Shown: piece by piece, positions 1 to 7,816 of the stretch
Position numbering within the stretch: position 1 is the first letter of the stretch
Layout of the letters: the number at the start of each line of letters is the position of its first letter
Assembly (NCBI RefSeq): GCF_017874735.1
Contig: NZ_JAGGLV010000003.1
Location: forward strand, 372,001-436,000
Reading direction: 5' to 3'
DNA length: 64,000 bases
Source: Paenibacillus silagei
GTDB taxonomy: Bacteria; Bacillota; Bacilli; Paenibacillales; Paenibacillaceae
The notes under the pieces: generated by a model
Database searches by the model: none
The model's input: the letters and a program-made list of their open reading frames with translations, nothing else
Told to the model about the DNA's origin: nothing
Program-made: the position numbers and the translations under genes

Positions 1-600
1 CTGGATACCATTCGTGCGATGGCTGTGATGTCCGGGGCGAAGGACATTAGCAAGATGCTGAAGGCACTGGGTGAGTTCTACCGGATCTCGCTTAGCAACG
101 GACAGGAGCTGATTACGGTGGCCCAGGAGCAGAAGCATCTGGAGAGCTACCTGTATATTCAGCAGATCCGTTTCCCTAAGCTGAACTACCGGATATGGAT
201 CGAGCCGGGGCTGGAGTCCTGCCTGGTGCCGACCATGCTGCTTCAGCCGCTGGTCGAGAATGCGATCCACCATGGCATTAGAGGGATGGCGGACGGAGGC
301 TGGTGTGAAATTACCTGCGAAGCGGAGACCACGAATGGACAGAGGCGGCTCTGCTTCACTGTCTGCGACAACGGCAAAGGCATGAGCGAAGAGCAGCAGC
401 AGATGATCTGGTCGGGGCATGACAGTGCGGAGAGGTACAGCTTCGGACTCCGAAACATTCAGGACCGCATCCGCCTGCGGTTCGGCGGGGCCTATGGAAT
501 CTCTCTGACCTCTGAGCCAGGCCAAGGCGTAGAAGTGAAGCTGCGCTTGCCGCTGCTTCTGCAGACGAACGAACAGGAAGAGGGGACAGTCAGACTATGA
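1..600 (+). CDS. Sensor histidine kinase, YesM/LytS-like, C-terminal part
   Basis: The gene is cut by the left window edge and is open from base 1. What remains is the kinase core of a YesM-type sensor that phosphorylates its partner regulator at the membrane. Residues LDTIRA at the edge normally follow the phospho-accepting PHFLYN histidine, so that residue lies just outside. The ATPase domain shows an N box (LLQPLVENAIHHG), a G1 box (DNGKGM) and a G2 box (FGLRNIQDRI). It overlaps the next gene by 4 bases (ATGA), so the two are translationally coupled. The sensor domain and ligand cannot be judged. A nearby sugar-type ABC importer suggests an extracellular solute or its loaded binding protein. 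Confidence 0.93.
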   Translation: MDTIRAMAVMSGAKDISKMLKALGEFYRISLSNGQELITVAQEQKHLESYLYIQQIRFPKLNYRIWIEPGLESCLVPTMLLQPLVENAIHHGIRGMADGGWCEITCEAETTNGQRRLCFTVCDNGKGMSEEQQQMIWSGHDSAERYSFGLRNIQDRIRLRFGGAYGISLTSEPGQGVEVKLRLPLLLQTNEQEEGTVRL

Positions 601-1442
601 GTACAGCACCGGTAGCCCGCGTCCTGATTGTGGATGACGAATATTATTTCAGGCAACTCCTGATCCGTCTGGTGGACTGGGAGGCCGCCGGGTTCGAGGT
701 CGCCGCAGAAGCGGATGACGGCACGACCGCATTGCAGATCATCGGGGAGCAGCCAATCGATCTCATCATTACGGATATTGAGATGCCGAATATGAACGGG
801 CTTGAATTCATTGGAGAAGTCCGTAAGCTGAATTCGGCGGCCAAACTGATTTTTATCACCAGCTACGATAATTTCTCTTATGCCCAGCAGGCCATTTCGC
901 TTGGAGCGGACCATTATCTGCTGAAGCCCGTCGATGAGGATGCTGTCGAACAGGCCCTCCGCACGATCCGGACGCAGCTGACGGAGAAGTGGGAGGCAGA
1001 GCGCTACATCAACCGGCTCAGAATCAAAGCCGGGGATGTGCAGGAGCCGCAGGCAGGCGATGCCCGTGCGCAGAAGCGTCAGAGCAGCGGCACGGCCTTA
1101 ATCAGCAAGACCATCGCCTATGTGACGGCACATTACGCTGAGGATACATTGTCACTCCAGAGTACGGCCAGCGCCCTGTTTGTGAACCCGAGCTATTTAA
1201 GCCATGCGTTCAAGAAGGAGACCGGCGAGTCTTTTGTGGAATATGTAACGAACGTCCGTCTTGGGGAGGCTATGAAACTGCTCAGCCAGGGGGCCACCGG
1301 GGAGGAAGCCCCGGCACCCAAGATTGCGACGATTGCCCGGCAGGTGGGCTATAAAGACCCGTTCTATTTCAGCAAATGCTTCAAGAAACGTTACGGAATG
1401 ACCCCGAATACCGTATACAGCGGTTCCTATTCGGATACATAA
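597..1442 (+). CDS. Response regulator, YesN-like (REC + AraC HTH)
   Basis: Partner of the upstream kinase, 281 residues. An N-terminal receiver domain (about 5-125) has the acidic pair DD13-14, phospho-acceptor D60 in TDIEMPN, switch residue T88 and K110 in LLKP. After a short linker an AraC-type double helix-turn-helix fills about 165-275 (SYLSHAFKKETGESF and the closing DPFYFSKCFKKRYGMTP). It is short for the YesN family, where an extra middle domain is common. Phosphorylation should allow DNA binding upstream of the transporter operon starting at 1698, whose promoter lacks a clear -35 box. A terminator follows directly. Confidence 0.93.
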   Translation: MSTAPVARVLIVDDEYYFRQLLIRLVDWEAAGFEVAAEADDGTTALQIIGEQPIDLIITDIEMPNMNGLEFIGEVRKLNSAAKLIFITSYDNFSYAQQAISLGADHYLLKPVDEDAVEQALRTIRTQLTEKWEAERYINRLRIKAGDVQEPQAGDARAQKRQSSGTALISKTIAYVTAHYAEDTLSLQSTASALFVNPSYLSHAFKKETGESFVEYVTNVRLGEAMKLLSQGATGEEAPAPKIATIARQVGYKDPFYFSKCFKKRYGMTPNTVYSGSYSDT

Positions 1443-1459
1443 AGAGCAGCTATACTCAG

Positions 1460-1487
1460 AGTCCGGTGTTTTGCAGCCGGGCTTTTT
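1460..1487 (+). terminator. Rho-independent terminator after the two-component pair
   Basis: AGTCCGG (1460-1466) pairs with CCGGGCT (1477-1483), one wobble, around a 10-base loop, followed by TTTTT. It separates the regulator pair from the transporter operon. Confidence 0.7.
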
Positions 1488-1697
1488 CATTTGATTACAT
1501 TTTCGCTGATTAAAGTTAACCCTGTGTAAAGCTGCCGTTAAGATGGGAACGCCCCGTAAATTAAGTGTAAAGTAAGCTGACATACCTAAAAATTTTACTG
1601 TTAGAACCAATATATCTCCATTCGTGCACGGCGGTTCACTTGTTAAGATGATACCTGTAAGTCAAATCCCGAAATATTGAAAGGTGGTCCAACACAA

Positions 1698-2993
1698 ATG
1701 TTCGGAAAAAAGCTTGGGGTAGTTGCAGCATCCATCGCGCTCAGCAGTGTAGTGCTTAGTGCTTGCGGAGGAGCCAATGGTAACGAAGGGGCAACTCAGA
1801 ATCAGGATGCGAAACCGGCGGAAGGCAAGGAATCTGTCTCCTTATGGATGTTCGATGCAGATCCGATGTATCAGGCTGCTGCCGAGGCTACCGCAGCGGA
1901 AGTCGGCGTGGATTTGAACTATGAGTACATACAAGACGAGACCTACAAGACCAAAATCAGTGTTGCACTGGCTGCCAATGAGCTGCCGGATGTCTTCCAG
2001 CAGCATGCCGGGAAGTCCTACCGGACCCCTGTACTGCAATCAAAAACGGTAGCCCCGCTGAACGATACCCTGGATTCCACGGGACTTGGGGCGAAATTTC
2101 TGGACAACCAGCTGGTGAAGGAGGAAGACGGCAATATCTATTCCGTTCCTTCCAACATCAGTACAACCCTGGTCTTCTACTATAACAAAAAGCTGATGAG
2201 CGATCTGGGCGCTACGCCTCCGGCAACCTGGGACGATCTTCAGGCACTTGTAACCAAGGCCGAAGCTAAAGGGATCATCCCTATCGCCCTCGGCGGCAAG
2301 GAAAGATGGCAGGGCGATCTGCTGTACAACATGCTCGTAGCGCGTCAGGACGTTAACGCCTTCGACAATGCGATTAAGGGCGATGCGAAGTTTACAGATG
2401 CTCCATTTGTAGATGCAGCGAAGCAGGTAGCCACCCTGGTAAGCAGCAATGCCTTCCAGAAGGGCTTCCTCGGCTCGGCTTACCTGGATGCCCAGGAGCT
2501 GTTCAAGAACGATAAGGCGCTGATCTGGATTGACGGCAGCTTCAACTTCGGCGCGCTGTCGAAGGCCATGGGCGATAATCTCGGATATATCGCATTCCCT
2601 AAGACTGGTGTAGAGGATGTCTACAGTGCGACGATCGGCTTCCAGAACTCGGCGGCACCTTACTCCTTGTTCGTGAACAACAGCTCTAAGCACGTGGGCA
2701 AAGCCAAGGAATTCGCTATTAAGCTGTCCCTCAAGCTCAATGATGAGTTCGTACGCAAAGGCCTGCCGGGCTATGCCGCCAGCGAAGTGAAGTCGGAGTC
2801 GCAGAATGAGCAGCTCTCCGCTTATGCTACGGATATCAGCAAAACAGCCAAAACCCAGGCGATGTGGTTCGGCCTGCTGTCGGCAGATACTGGTCAGGAA
2901 TACCGCGATATGACGCAGCAGCTCTATGGCGGCAATCTGACGCCTGAGGAATACACAGCACAGCTGGAAACCTTGCTCCGTTCGGCAGAGTAA
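1698..2993 (+). CDS. ABC transporter substrate-binding lipoprotein, carbohydrate family
   Basis: A family 1 extracellular solute-binding protein of 431 residues, which captures the substrate and delivers it to the permeases encoded next. The signal peptide ends in the lipobox LSAC with C23 as lipid anchor. The mature part begins with a low-complexity tether, then the typical SBP fold (SLWMFDADP, TTLVFYYNKKLMSDLG, PATWDDL). I use the ATG at 1698 because AAAGGTGG lies 10 bases upstream. A TTG at 1677 in the same frame would place that site inside the gene. A hairpin with a T run sits between this gene and the first permease. The substrate is not evident. The phosphatase gene at the end of the operon could point to a phosphorylated sugar or nucleotide. 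Confidence 0.93.
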   Translation: MFGKKLGVVAASIALSSVVLSACGGANGNEGATQNQDAKPAEGKESVSLWMFDADPMYQAAAEATAAEVGVDLNYEYIQDETYKTKISVALAANELPDVFQQHAGKSYRTPVLQSKTVAPLNDTLDSTGLGAKFLDNQLVKEEDGNIYSVPSNISTTLVFYYNKKLMSDLGATPPATWDDLQALVTKAEAKGIIPIALGGKERWQGDLLYNMLVARQDVNAFDNAIKGDAKFTDAPFVDAAKQVATLVSSNAFQKGFLGSAYLDAQELFKNDKALIWIDGSFNFGALSKAMGDNLGYIAFPKTGVEDVYSATIGFQNSAAPYSLFVNNSSKHVGKAKEFAIKLSLKLNDEFVRKGLPGYAASEVKSESQNEQLSAYATDISKTAKTQAMWFGLLSADTGQEYRDMTQQLYGGNLTPEEYTAQLETLLRSAE

Positions 2994-3020
2994 GACAGGT
3001 TTTACAAATATAATAGGGGA

Positions 3021-3054
3021 AAGGCGATGCAGTCTCTTGGACCGCATCGCTTTT
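3021..3054 (+). terminator. Terminator-like hairpin between binding protein and permease genes
   Basis: GCGATGC (3024-3030) pairs perfectly with GCATCGC (3044-3050). The flanking AA also pairs into the TTTT run. It lies 31 bases after the binding-protein stop and 25 before the permease start. It may act as a partial terminator or as a 3' end that protects the binding-protein mRNA. Confidence 0.75.
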
Positions 3055-3078
3055 CTGCACTCTGATAGGTGGATAGTG

Positions 3079-3963
3079 ATGGAAAGAGCGCTCTCGGATA
3101 AGAAATTAATCGCTTTGTTTCTAGTGCCCGGCTTAACTATATTTCTGATCTTCTATTTCGTGCCGATCCTCATGACGGCGTACTACAGCTTCCAGGAGTG
3201 GGACGGGATTAACCCTATGGCCTTCGTGGGCCTGGACAATTACACCAAGATGTTCACCGCAGATAAAAGCTTCTGGAAGGCGGTATGGAACAGTGTGGCC
3301 TTCCTGCTGACAGGCGTGTTCGTTCAGCTTCCGCTCTCGTTCGGCCTGGCGCTGCTGGTCTCCCGAAAGATGAAGGGACGCAAATGGTTCCGCAATATTT
3401 ACTTTTTCCCGGTGGTCATGTCAACGACGATGGTCAGTCTGCTGTGGGTCAAAATCTACGATCCGAACATCGGGATGCTCAACACGCTGCTGGAGGCTGC
3501 TCACCTGGGCAGCTGGGCCCAGGCCTGGCTTGGAGATACCAAGACGGCACTCTTGTCTGTCCTGATCGTAACGACCTGGCATTATGTAGGCTATAACATG
3601 CTGATCCTGTTCGCCGGTATCCAGGGCATCTCGGAGCAGTACTATGAGGCTGCGAAGCTGGACGGAGCCGTCGGCTGGAAGGCCGTCCGTTATATCACGC
3701 TTCCGTTATTGTCTGATGTGCTGCGGATCTGTGTCGTGCTGAACGTGATTTATGCGCTCAAGACTTTTGAAAGTGTGTATGTTATGACCAACGGCGGACC
3801 GCTGCATTCTACGACCATGATTGCCCTGAAAATGTTCCAGGAAGCGTTCCTGAAGCAGAACTTCGGTTACGGCAGCGCACTTGCTGTGTTCATGGTGCTG
3901 GAGTGTCTGATCATCGCCTGGGTGCTCAATAAAGTGCTTACCCGTGAAAAAATTGAATATTAA
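3079..3963 (+). CDS. Sugar ABC transporter permease (MalF/UgpA-like)
   Basis: An inner-membrane permease of 294 residues that forms half of the channel. Six predicted membrane helices begin near residue 10 (LIALFLVPGLTIFLIFYFVP). The cytoplasmic ATPase-docking EAA loop reads YYEAAKLDGA. I chose ATG 3079 because ATAGGTGG lies 7 bases upstream. The in-frame start at 3037 lies inside the terminator-like hairpin and adds a non-hydrophobic extension. The partner permease follows after 12 bases. No ATPase gene is in the operon, which is usual for Paenibacillus sugar importers that share an MsmX-like ATPase. Confidence 0.93.
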   Translation: MERALSDKKLIALFLVPGLTIFLIFYFVPILMTAYYSFQEWDGINPMAFVGLDNYTKMFTADKSFWKAVWNSVAFLLTGVFVQLPLSFGLALLVSRKMKGRKWFRNIYFFPVVMSTTMVSLLWVKIYDPNIGMLNTLLEAAHLGSWAQAWLGDTKTALLSVLIVTTWHYVGYNMLILFAGIQGISEQYYEAAKLDGAVGWKAVRYITLPLLSDVLRICVVLNVIYALKTFESVYVMTNGGPLHSTTMIALKMFQEAFLKQNFGYGSALAVFMVLECLIIAWVLNKVLTREKIEY

Positions 3964-3975
3964 GGAGGACCGGAC

Positions 3976-4803
3976 ATGCTAAAGAGTACTAAAAACACAG
4001 GCCTCTATCTACTGATGGGCCTCATTGCCGTCCTCCAGTTGTTCCCGCTCTACTGGCTTGTGGTCAGTGCATTTAAGGATAATTCGGAGATTATCGGTGG
4101 AGTAGTCTGGGCGCTCCCTACAGAATGGCGGTTCAGCAATTTCTCAGAAGCCTGGGTAAGCGCCAAGGTGAATCAATACTTTTTCAATAGTGTGTCAGTT
4201 ACGCTGATTACCCTCTTGTGCGTGCTGCTGTTCGCTTCGATGATGGCCTACGCGCTGACACGGATGAGATTCAAATATAACGGATTGATTCTGTTCATTC
4301 TGCTCATGGGGGTCATGGTGCCGATTCATGCTACGCTGATCCCGCTGTTCATGATCCTGAAGAATCTCGGCCTTCTCAGCTCACGGCTGTCGATTATCCT
4401 GCCGTACATCGCTGTGAATCTGCCGATTGGCGTCTATATGCTGTCGGCGTTCCTGCGGAGCATGCCGAAGGAGCTGGAGGAGGCTGCGTTCATCGACGGC
4501 TGCGGGGTGGTGAAGTCCTTCTTCAAGGTCGTGCTGCCGCTGCTGAAGCCGCCGCTGGCCTCGGTTGCGATCTTCGTGTTCCTCGCTGTGTGGAATGAGC
4601 TGTTGATGGCGGCAACCTTCATCCAAAAGGAATCGCTGCGGACGCTGCCACTCGGCTTGATGAACTTCAGCGGCCAGTATAGTATTAGCTGGGGACCGCT
4701 GGCCGCAGCGATGGTGATCTCTACGCTGCCGATTCTGCTCGCCTATGTGCTGTTCAGCGATCAGATGGAGAAGAGCTTCACCGCAGGTGCAATTCTGAAA
4801 TAG
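3976..4803 (+). CDS. Sugar ABC transporter permease (MalG/UgpE-like)
   Basis: Second channel subunit, 275 residues, preceded by AAGGAGG. It has an N-terminal membrane helix (LYLLMGLIAVLQLFPLYWLVVSAF), a binding-protein-dependent transport domain over about 70-265 and the EAA loop LEEAAFIDGC followed by a proline-rich LPLLKPPLA stretch. It pairs with the permease at 3079 and the lipoprotein at 1698. Its stop lies 24 bases before the phosphatase gene, with no terminator visible, so the phosphatase is probably on the same transcript. Confidence 0.93.
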   Translation: MLKSTKNTGLYLLMGLIAVLQLFPLYWLVVSAFKDNSEIIGGVVWALPTEWRFSNFSEAWVSAKVNQYFFNSVSVTLITLLCVLLFASMMAYALTRMRFKYNGLILFILLMGVMVPIHATLIPLFMILKNLGLLSSRLSIILPYIAVNLPIGVYMLSAFLRSMPKELEEAAFIDGCGVVKSFFKVVLPLLKPPLASVAIFVFLAVWNELLMAATFIQKESLRTLPLGLMNFSGQYSISWGPLAAAMVISTLPILLAYVLFSDQMEKSFTAGAILK

Positions 4804-4826
4804 AGAAAAGAGAAGGGTGAAAAGAG

Positions 4827-6434
4827 ATGATGGTACCGGCAGCAAGCCGTAACCTGCGCAAGATCGTGATTATCGCTACCTCGGATGTTCATGGCAATCT
4901 GTGGGGCTACCGTTATGAAGACGGACTCGATACCGTAAATGACGGGCTCGCCAGAGTAGCCGCTTACGTCCGCGAACTTAGAGAGAGCGGGACGGAGATT
5001 CTGCTGATCGATAACGGTGACATCTTTCAGGGGAATATGCTGACTGACGATGTCTACAATAAGCGGCCGGATGAGAGGCATCCGGTTGCGGCGGCACTTA
5101 ATGCCATGGGCTATGCCGCGCTGACCCTGGGCAATCATGAGTTTAACTTCGGCCTTAGCCTGATCGAGCGAATCAAGCAGGAGCTGAGCTTCCCGGTGCT
5201 CGCGGCGAATGTCTGGGATTCAGAAGGCAGACCGTTTGCAGAGCCGTATGTGATCCTTGAGCAGCAAGGCATCCGGATTGCGGTCATTGGACTGACGAAC
5301 CCCAACGTTCCGCGCTGGGATGGAAGCAAGGTGGAGGGCCTAAGGTTCGGACATATGGCCGAGACCGCGCAGGCAATTGCCGCCTCCCTCCGCGCGGAAG
5401 GGAAGGCGGACCTGATTGTGATCAGTGCCCATGCGGGCATGGTCGCAGAGTTCGATGAAGAGAGCGGCTCGGATGCCGCCGGACGGATTGCGGAGCTAGT
5501 TCCTGAAGCAGATGTGCTGCTGGTCGGCCATATGCATATTACCGTGAACCAGCGTATCGGGAATACCGTTATTGGCGGACCGCGGGACCGGGGGCGGGAA
5601 GTTGTACGCTTCGACCTGACACTGGAGCTGGACAGTGGCCAGCCCAAGGTTGTGAGCCGGGAGGTCACGGTGGTAGATATGAGCGGCTGGGAGCCGGACC
5701 CGGAATTGCACACTCTGGTTGCCGAGGCGCATGAAGAGACCCTCCGGTTCATCGCCGGAGGCGGCGGAGGCTCTTCGATAGAGGGGGAGGGCGGCATCTT
5801 GGGCTATGCGGCCGCTGATTTCCAGCCTGAAGAGACTGCCGGCCTGCCGGCGGGACGAGTACAGGATACGGCGGTCATTACCTTGATCCAGCGTGCCATG
5901 CTGGAGGCCAGCGGAGCAGATGTTGCCGCTACAAGTCTGTTCAACGACAAGGCGGATCTGAAGCAGGGACCGCTGACGTATGCAGACGTCTACCGCATTT
6001 ATCCTTTTGACAATGTGCTGTATGTCGTAACCGTCACCGGCAAGGAGCTGAAGGCTTATATGGAAGCTTCGGCTGCCCATTTCCGGCAGTGGCAGCAGGG
6101 GGACACGGAGATTGCCGCTGATCCCGAGGTGCCGAGCTACCTCTACGATATGTTCGCCGGGATTAATTATCAGATTGATATCTCCCAGCCGGTGGGCCGG
6201 CGGATCATCCATCTGGCCTACCGGGGCAGACCGCTTGCCGATACGGACGAGCTACAGCTTGCCGTTAACAATTACCGCTACAGCAGCCTGTTGAAAGCCT
6301 CTGGACTGGTCAGCGCCGTCAAGCACTGGGAGTCGGATTGCAGCGTCCGCGAGCTGCTGGTCCGTTACATCCGGGAGCGCCAGACGATCATACCGGAGGT
6401 CGATCATAACTGGTCTATTGTGGGGATGGATTGA
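4827..6434 (+). CDS. Metallophosphoesterase / 5'-nucleotidase family protein (UshA/YfkN-like)
   Basis: A two-domain phosphoesterase of 535 residues. The N-terminal calcineurin-like domain has all metal motifs: D20-x-H22 in SDVHGN, GDIFQG near 64-69, GNHE at 102-105, SAHAG and GHMH. The C-terminal half (about 330-530) is a 5'-nucleotidase substrate domain. Homologues hydrolyse 5'- or 3'-nucleotides or 2',3'-cyclic nucleotides and are usually exported. This one starts with a polar, charged N-terminus and shows no signal peptide, so it should act in the cytoplasm. As last gene of the importer operon it may process the imported compound. That is an inference from position only. Confidence 0.85.
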   Translation: MMVPAASRNLRKIVIIATSDVHGNLWGYRYEDGLDTVNDGLARVAAYVRELRESGTEILLIDNGDIFQGNMLTDDVYNKRPDERHPVAAALNAMGYAALTLGNHEFNFGLSLIERIKQELSFPVLAANVWDSEGRPFAEPYVILEQQGIRIAVIGLTNPNVPRWDGSKVEGLRFGHMAETAQAIAASLRAEGKADLIVISAHAGMVAEFDEESGSDAAGRIAELVPEADVLLVGHMHITVNQRIGNTVIGGPRDRGREVVRFDLTLELDSGQPKVVSREVTVVDMSGWEPDPELHTLVAEAHEETLRFIAGGGGGSSIEGEGGILGYAAADFQPEETAGLPAGRVQDTAVITLIQRAMLEASGADVAATSLFNDKADLKQGPLTYADVYRIYPFDNVLYVVTVTGKELKAYMEASAAHFRQWQQGDTEIAADPEVPSYLYDMFAGINYQIDISQPVGRRIIHLAYRGRPLADTDELQLAVNNYRYSSLLKASGLVSAVKHWESDCSVRELLVRYIRERQTIIPEVDHNWSIVGMD

Positions 6435-6564
6435 TCCCGAATGATTGAATTAAAATAGCCGAGTTCATACTCCGTTCATAATGCCGTCATGTTGAGGACA
6501 TCTTAATCAAGTAGACTCTATCTATACCGCTAAGGCGAATCTACAGATAGAAGGACAGGAGAAG

Positions 6565-7560
6565 ATGGACATGGCAGGAACCGCTGAAATAAATAAACCT
6601 GAAAAGGGACGCAAGAAACGGAGATTATGGTTGAAAATATTAGGTGGCATTATCGGAGTGCTCGTGCTGTTCATAGGCATCACCTTTATCGTTAATGTCA
6701 TCAGTAACGGGATAGAGAAGAAGAAGATCGAATCGTACGGGCAATACGTCAATGTAGACGGGAAAAAGATGAATGTGCTGATTCAAGGCAGCGGTGAACA
6801 GACCATAGTTCTCTTGCCGGGGCAAGGAACCGCTTCGCCTGTGCTTGATTTCAAGCCGCTGATAGATCAATTGACGCCTTCGTACAAAGTCGTAGCCATC
6901 GAGCCTCTCGGCTATGGCCTGAGCGATGGGACAGATAAAGAAAGAACGACGGAGAATATCATCAGTGAAATTCATGAGGCTGTGGAGCAGCTCGGTCTGA
7001 AGCGTTATATTCTGATGGGACATTCCATTACAGGACTCTATGCTGTATCATATGTAAATGCTTATCCGGATGAAGTTCAAGCCTTCGTAGGAATTGACAG
7101 TAGTGTGCCCAATCAGCCAGGCATGGATGTGAAATTGCCGCTGAAGGCCATGAAGTTTGCCAAGGATTCAGGTGTGATGCGGCTGCTAACGAAGCTCAGC
7201 GGAGATTCGTTTAAATCGCTTGACTATGATGAGCATACCAAAGAGCAGATGAAACTGATCACCAATGTACACGGCAATAACTCCACACTGATGAATGAGC
7301 TTAGCCACCTTGGTTCCAATTTCAAAAACGGCTCAAAGCTGAAATACCCGCAGGATTTGCCGGTCTTGCTGTTCGCACAATCCAATAACGAGAACAACAA
7401 GCAGTGGATTCCGCTGCATGAGGAGCAGGCGAAGCAGTCTTCACAGGGTAAATTGATCCCAATGGTAGGCTCCCATTACCTGCACCATACGAAGTACAAA
7501 GAAATCGTCGAGGAATTCAAGGAATACATGAAGACCGTTCAATTGAAGCAAGCCCAGTAG
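6565..7560 (+). CDS. Membrane-anchored alpha/beta hydrolase
   Basis: 331 residues. A basic N-terminus and one membrane helix (about 24-46) anchor a hydrolase that lies outside the membrane. The fold shows the strand and oxyanion region ILLPGQG/TASP, nucleophile S154 in MGHSITG, and a late histidine in GSHYLHH. The region GIDSSVPNQ follows the nucleophile strand. The family includes esterases, lipases and peptidases, and the substrate cannot be told. It stands alone: a spacer separates it from the phosphatase gene and a strong terminator follows. AGGACAGGAG lies just upstream of ATG 6565. Confidence 0.85.
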   Translation: MDMAGTAEINKPEKGRKKRRLWLKILGGIIGVLVLFIGITFIVNVISNGIEKKKIESYGQYVNVDGKKMNVLIQGSGEQTIVLLPGQGTASPVLDFKPLIDQLTPSYKVVAIEPLGYGLSDGTDKERTTENIISEIHEAVEQLGLKRYILMGHSITGLYAVSYVNAYPDEVQAFVGIDSSVPNQPGMDVKLPLKAMKFAKDSGVMRLLTKLSGDSFKSLDYDEHTKEQMKLITNVHGNNSTLMNELSHLGSNFKNGSKLKYPQDLPVLLFAQSNNENNKQWIPLHEEQAKQSSQGKLIPMVGSHYLHHTKYKEIVEEFKEYMKTVQLKQAQ

Positions 7561-7581
7561 GGAGAATGGAATACTATAGTG

Positions 7582-7607
7582 CGGCGCCCCTCGGGGTGCC
7601 GTTTTTT
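7582..7607 (+). terminator. Rho-independent terminator of the alpha/beta hydrolase gene
   Basis: CGGCGCCCC pairs with GGGGTGCCG (one wobble) around a 2-base loop, followed by TTTTTT. Confidence 0.9.
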
Positions 7608-7664
7608 CGTAGAAAGATAAGAATTTATATGCTTCGCGCTATAATTATCCTTCTATTTCTCGCT

Positions 7665-7704
7665 GAAACGGTACCGTCCTTTAAAAGGATGGCAAACCCG
7701 TTTC
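7665..7704 (+). other. Structured intergenic hairpin upstream of the amidase gene
   Basis: Two nested stems: GAAACGG (7665-7671) with CCGTTTC (7698-7704), and CCGTCCTT (7674-7681) with AAGGATGG (7685-7692, one wobble). They are joined by an asymmetric internal loop (TA against CAAAC). There is no T run, so it is not a terminator. It lies 113 bases before the amidase start and may be a 5' leader element or a dispersed repeat. Confidence 0.5.
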
Positions 7705-7816
7705 CACTTGATATAACTAATTATAAATGCTCAATTTCGCAACCTATTCCAATTATTGGAGTCTAATTTAAGAATCAGCAATTCTACAAATTAGATGAAA
7801 TGGATGAGATGCACGT

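Noticed and set aside
2040..3047. 335-codon minus-strand frame
   Set aside because: It is the shadow of the binding-protein gene at 1698, with no coherent domain.
6517..6551. TCTATCT/AGATAGA inverted repeat as operator
   Set aside because: The arms are only 7 bases, AT-rich and 21 bases apart, which is too weak to support.
7566..7766. 66-codon frame after the alpha/beta hydrolase
   Set aside because: It runs through the terminator at 7582 and has no ribosome site.
7608..7816. c-di-AMP or c-di-GMP riboswitch before the amidase
   Set aside because: The conserved cores of those classes are not present. Only a two-stem hairpin with CAAAC in its bulge is seen.
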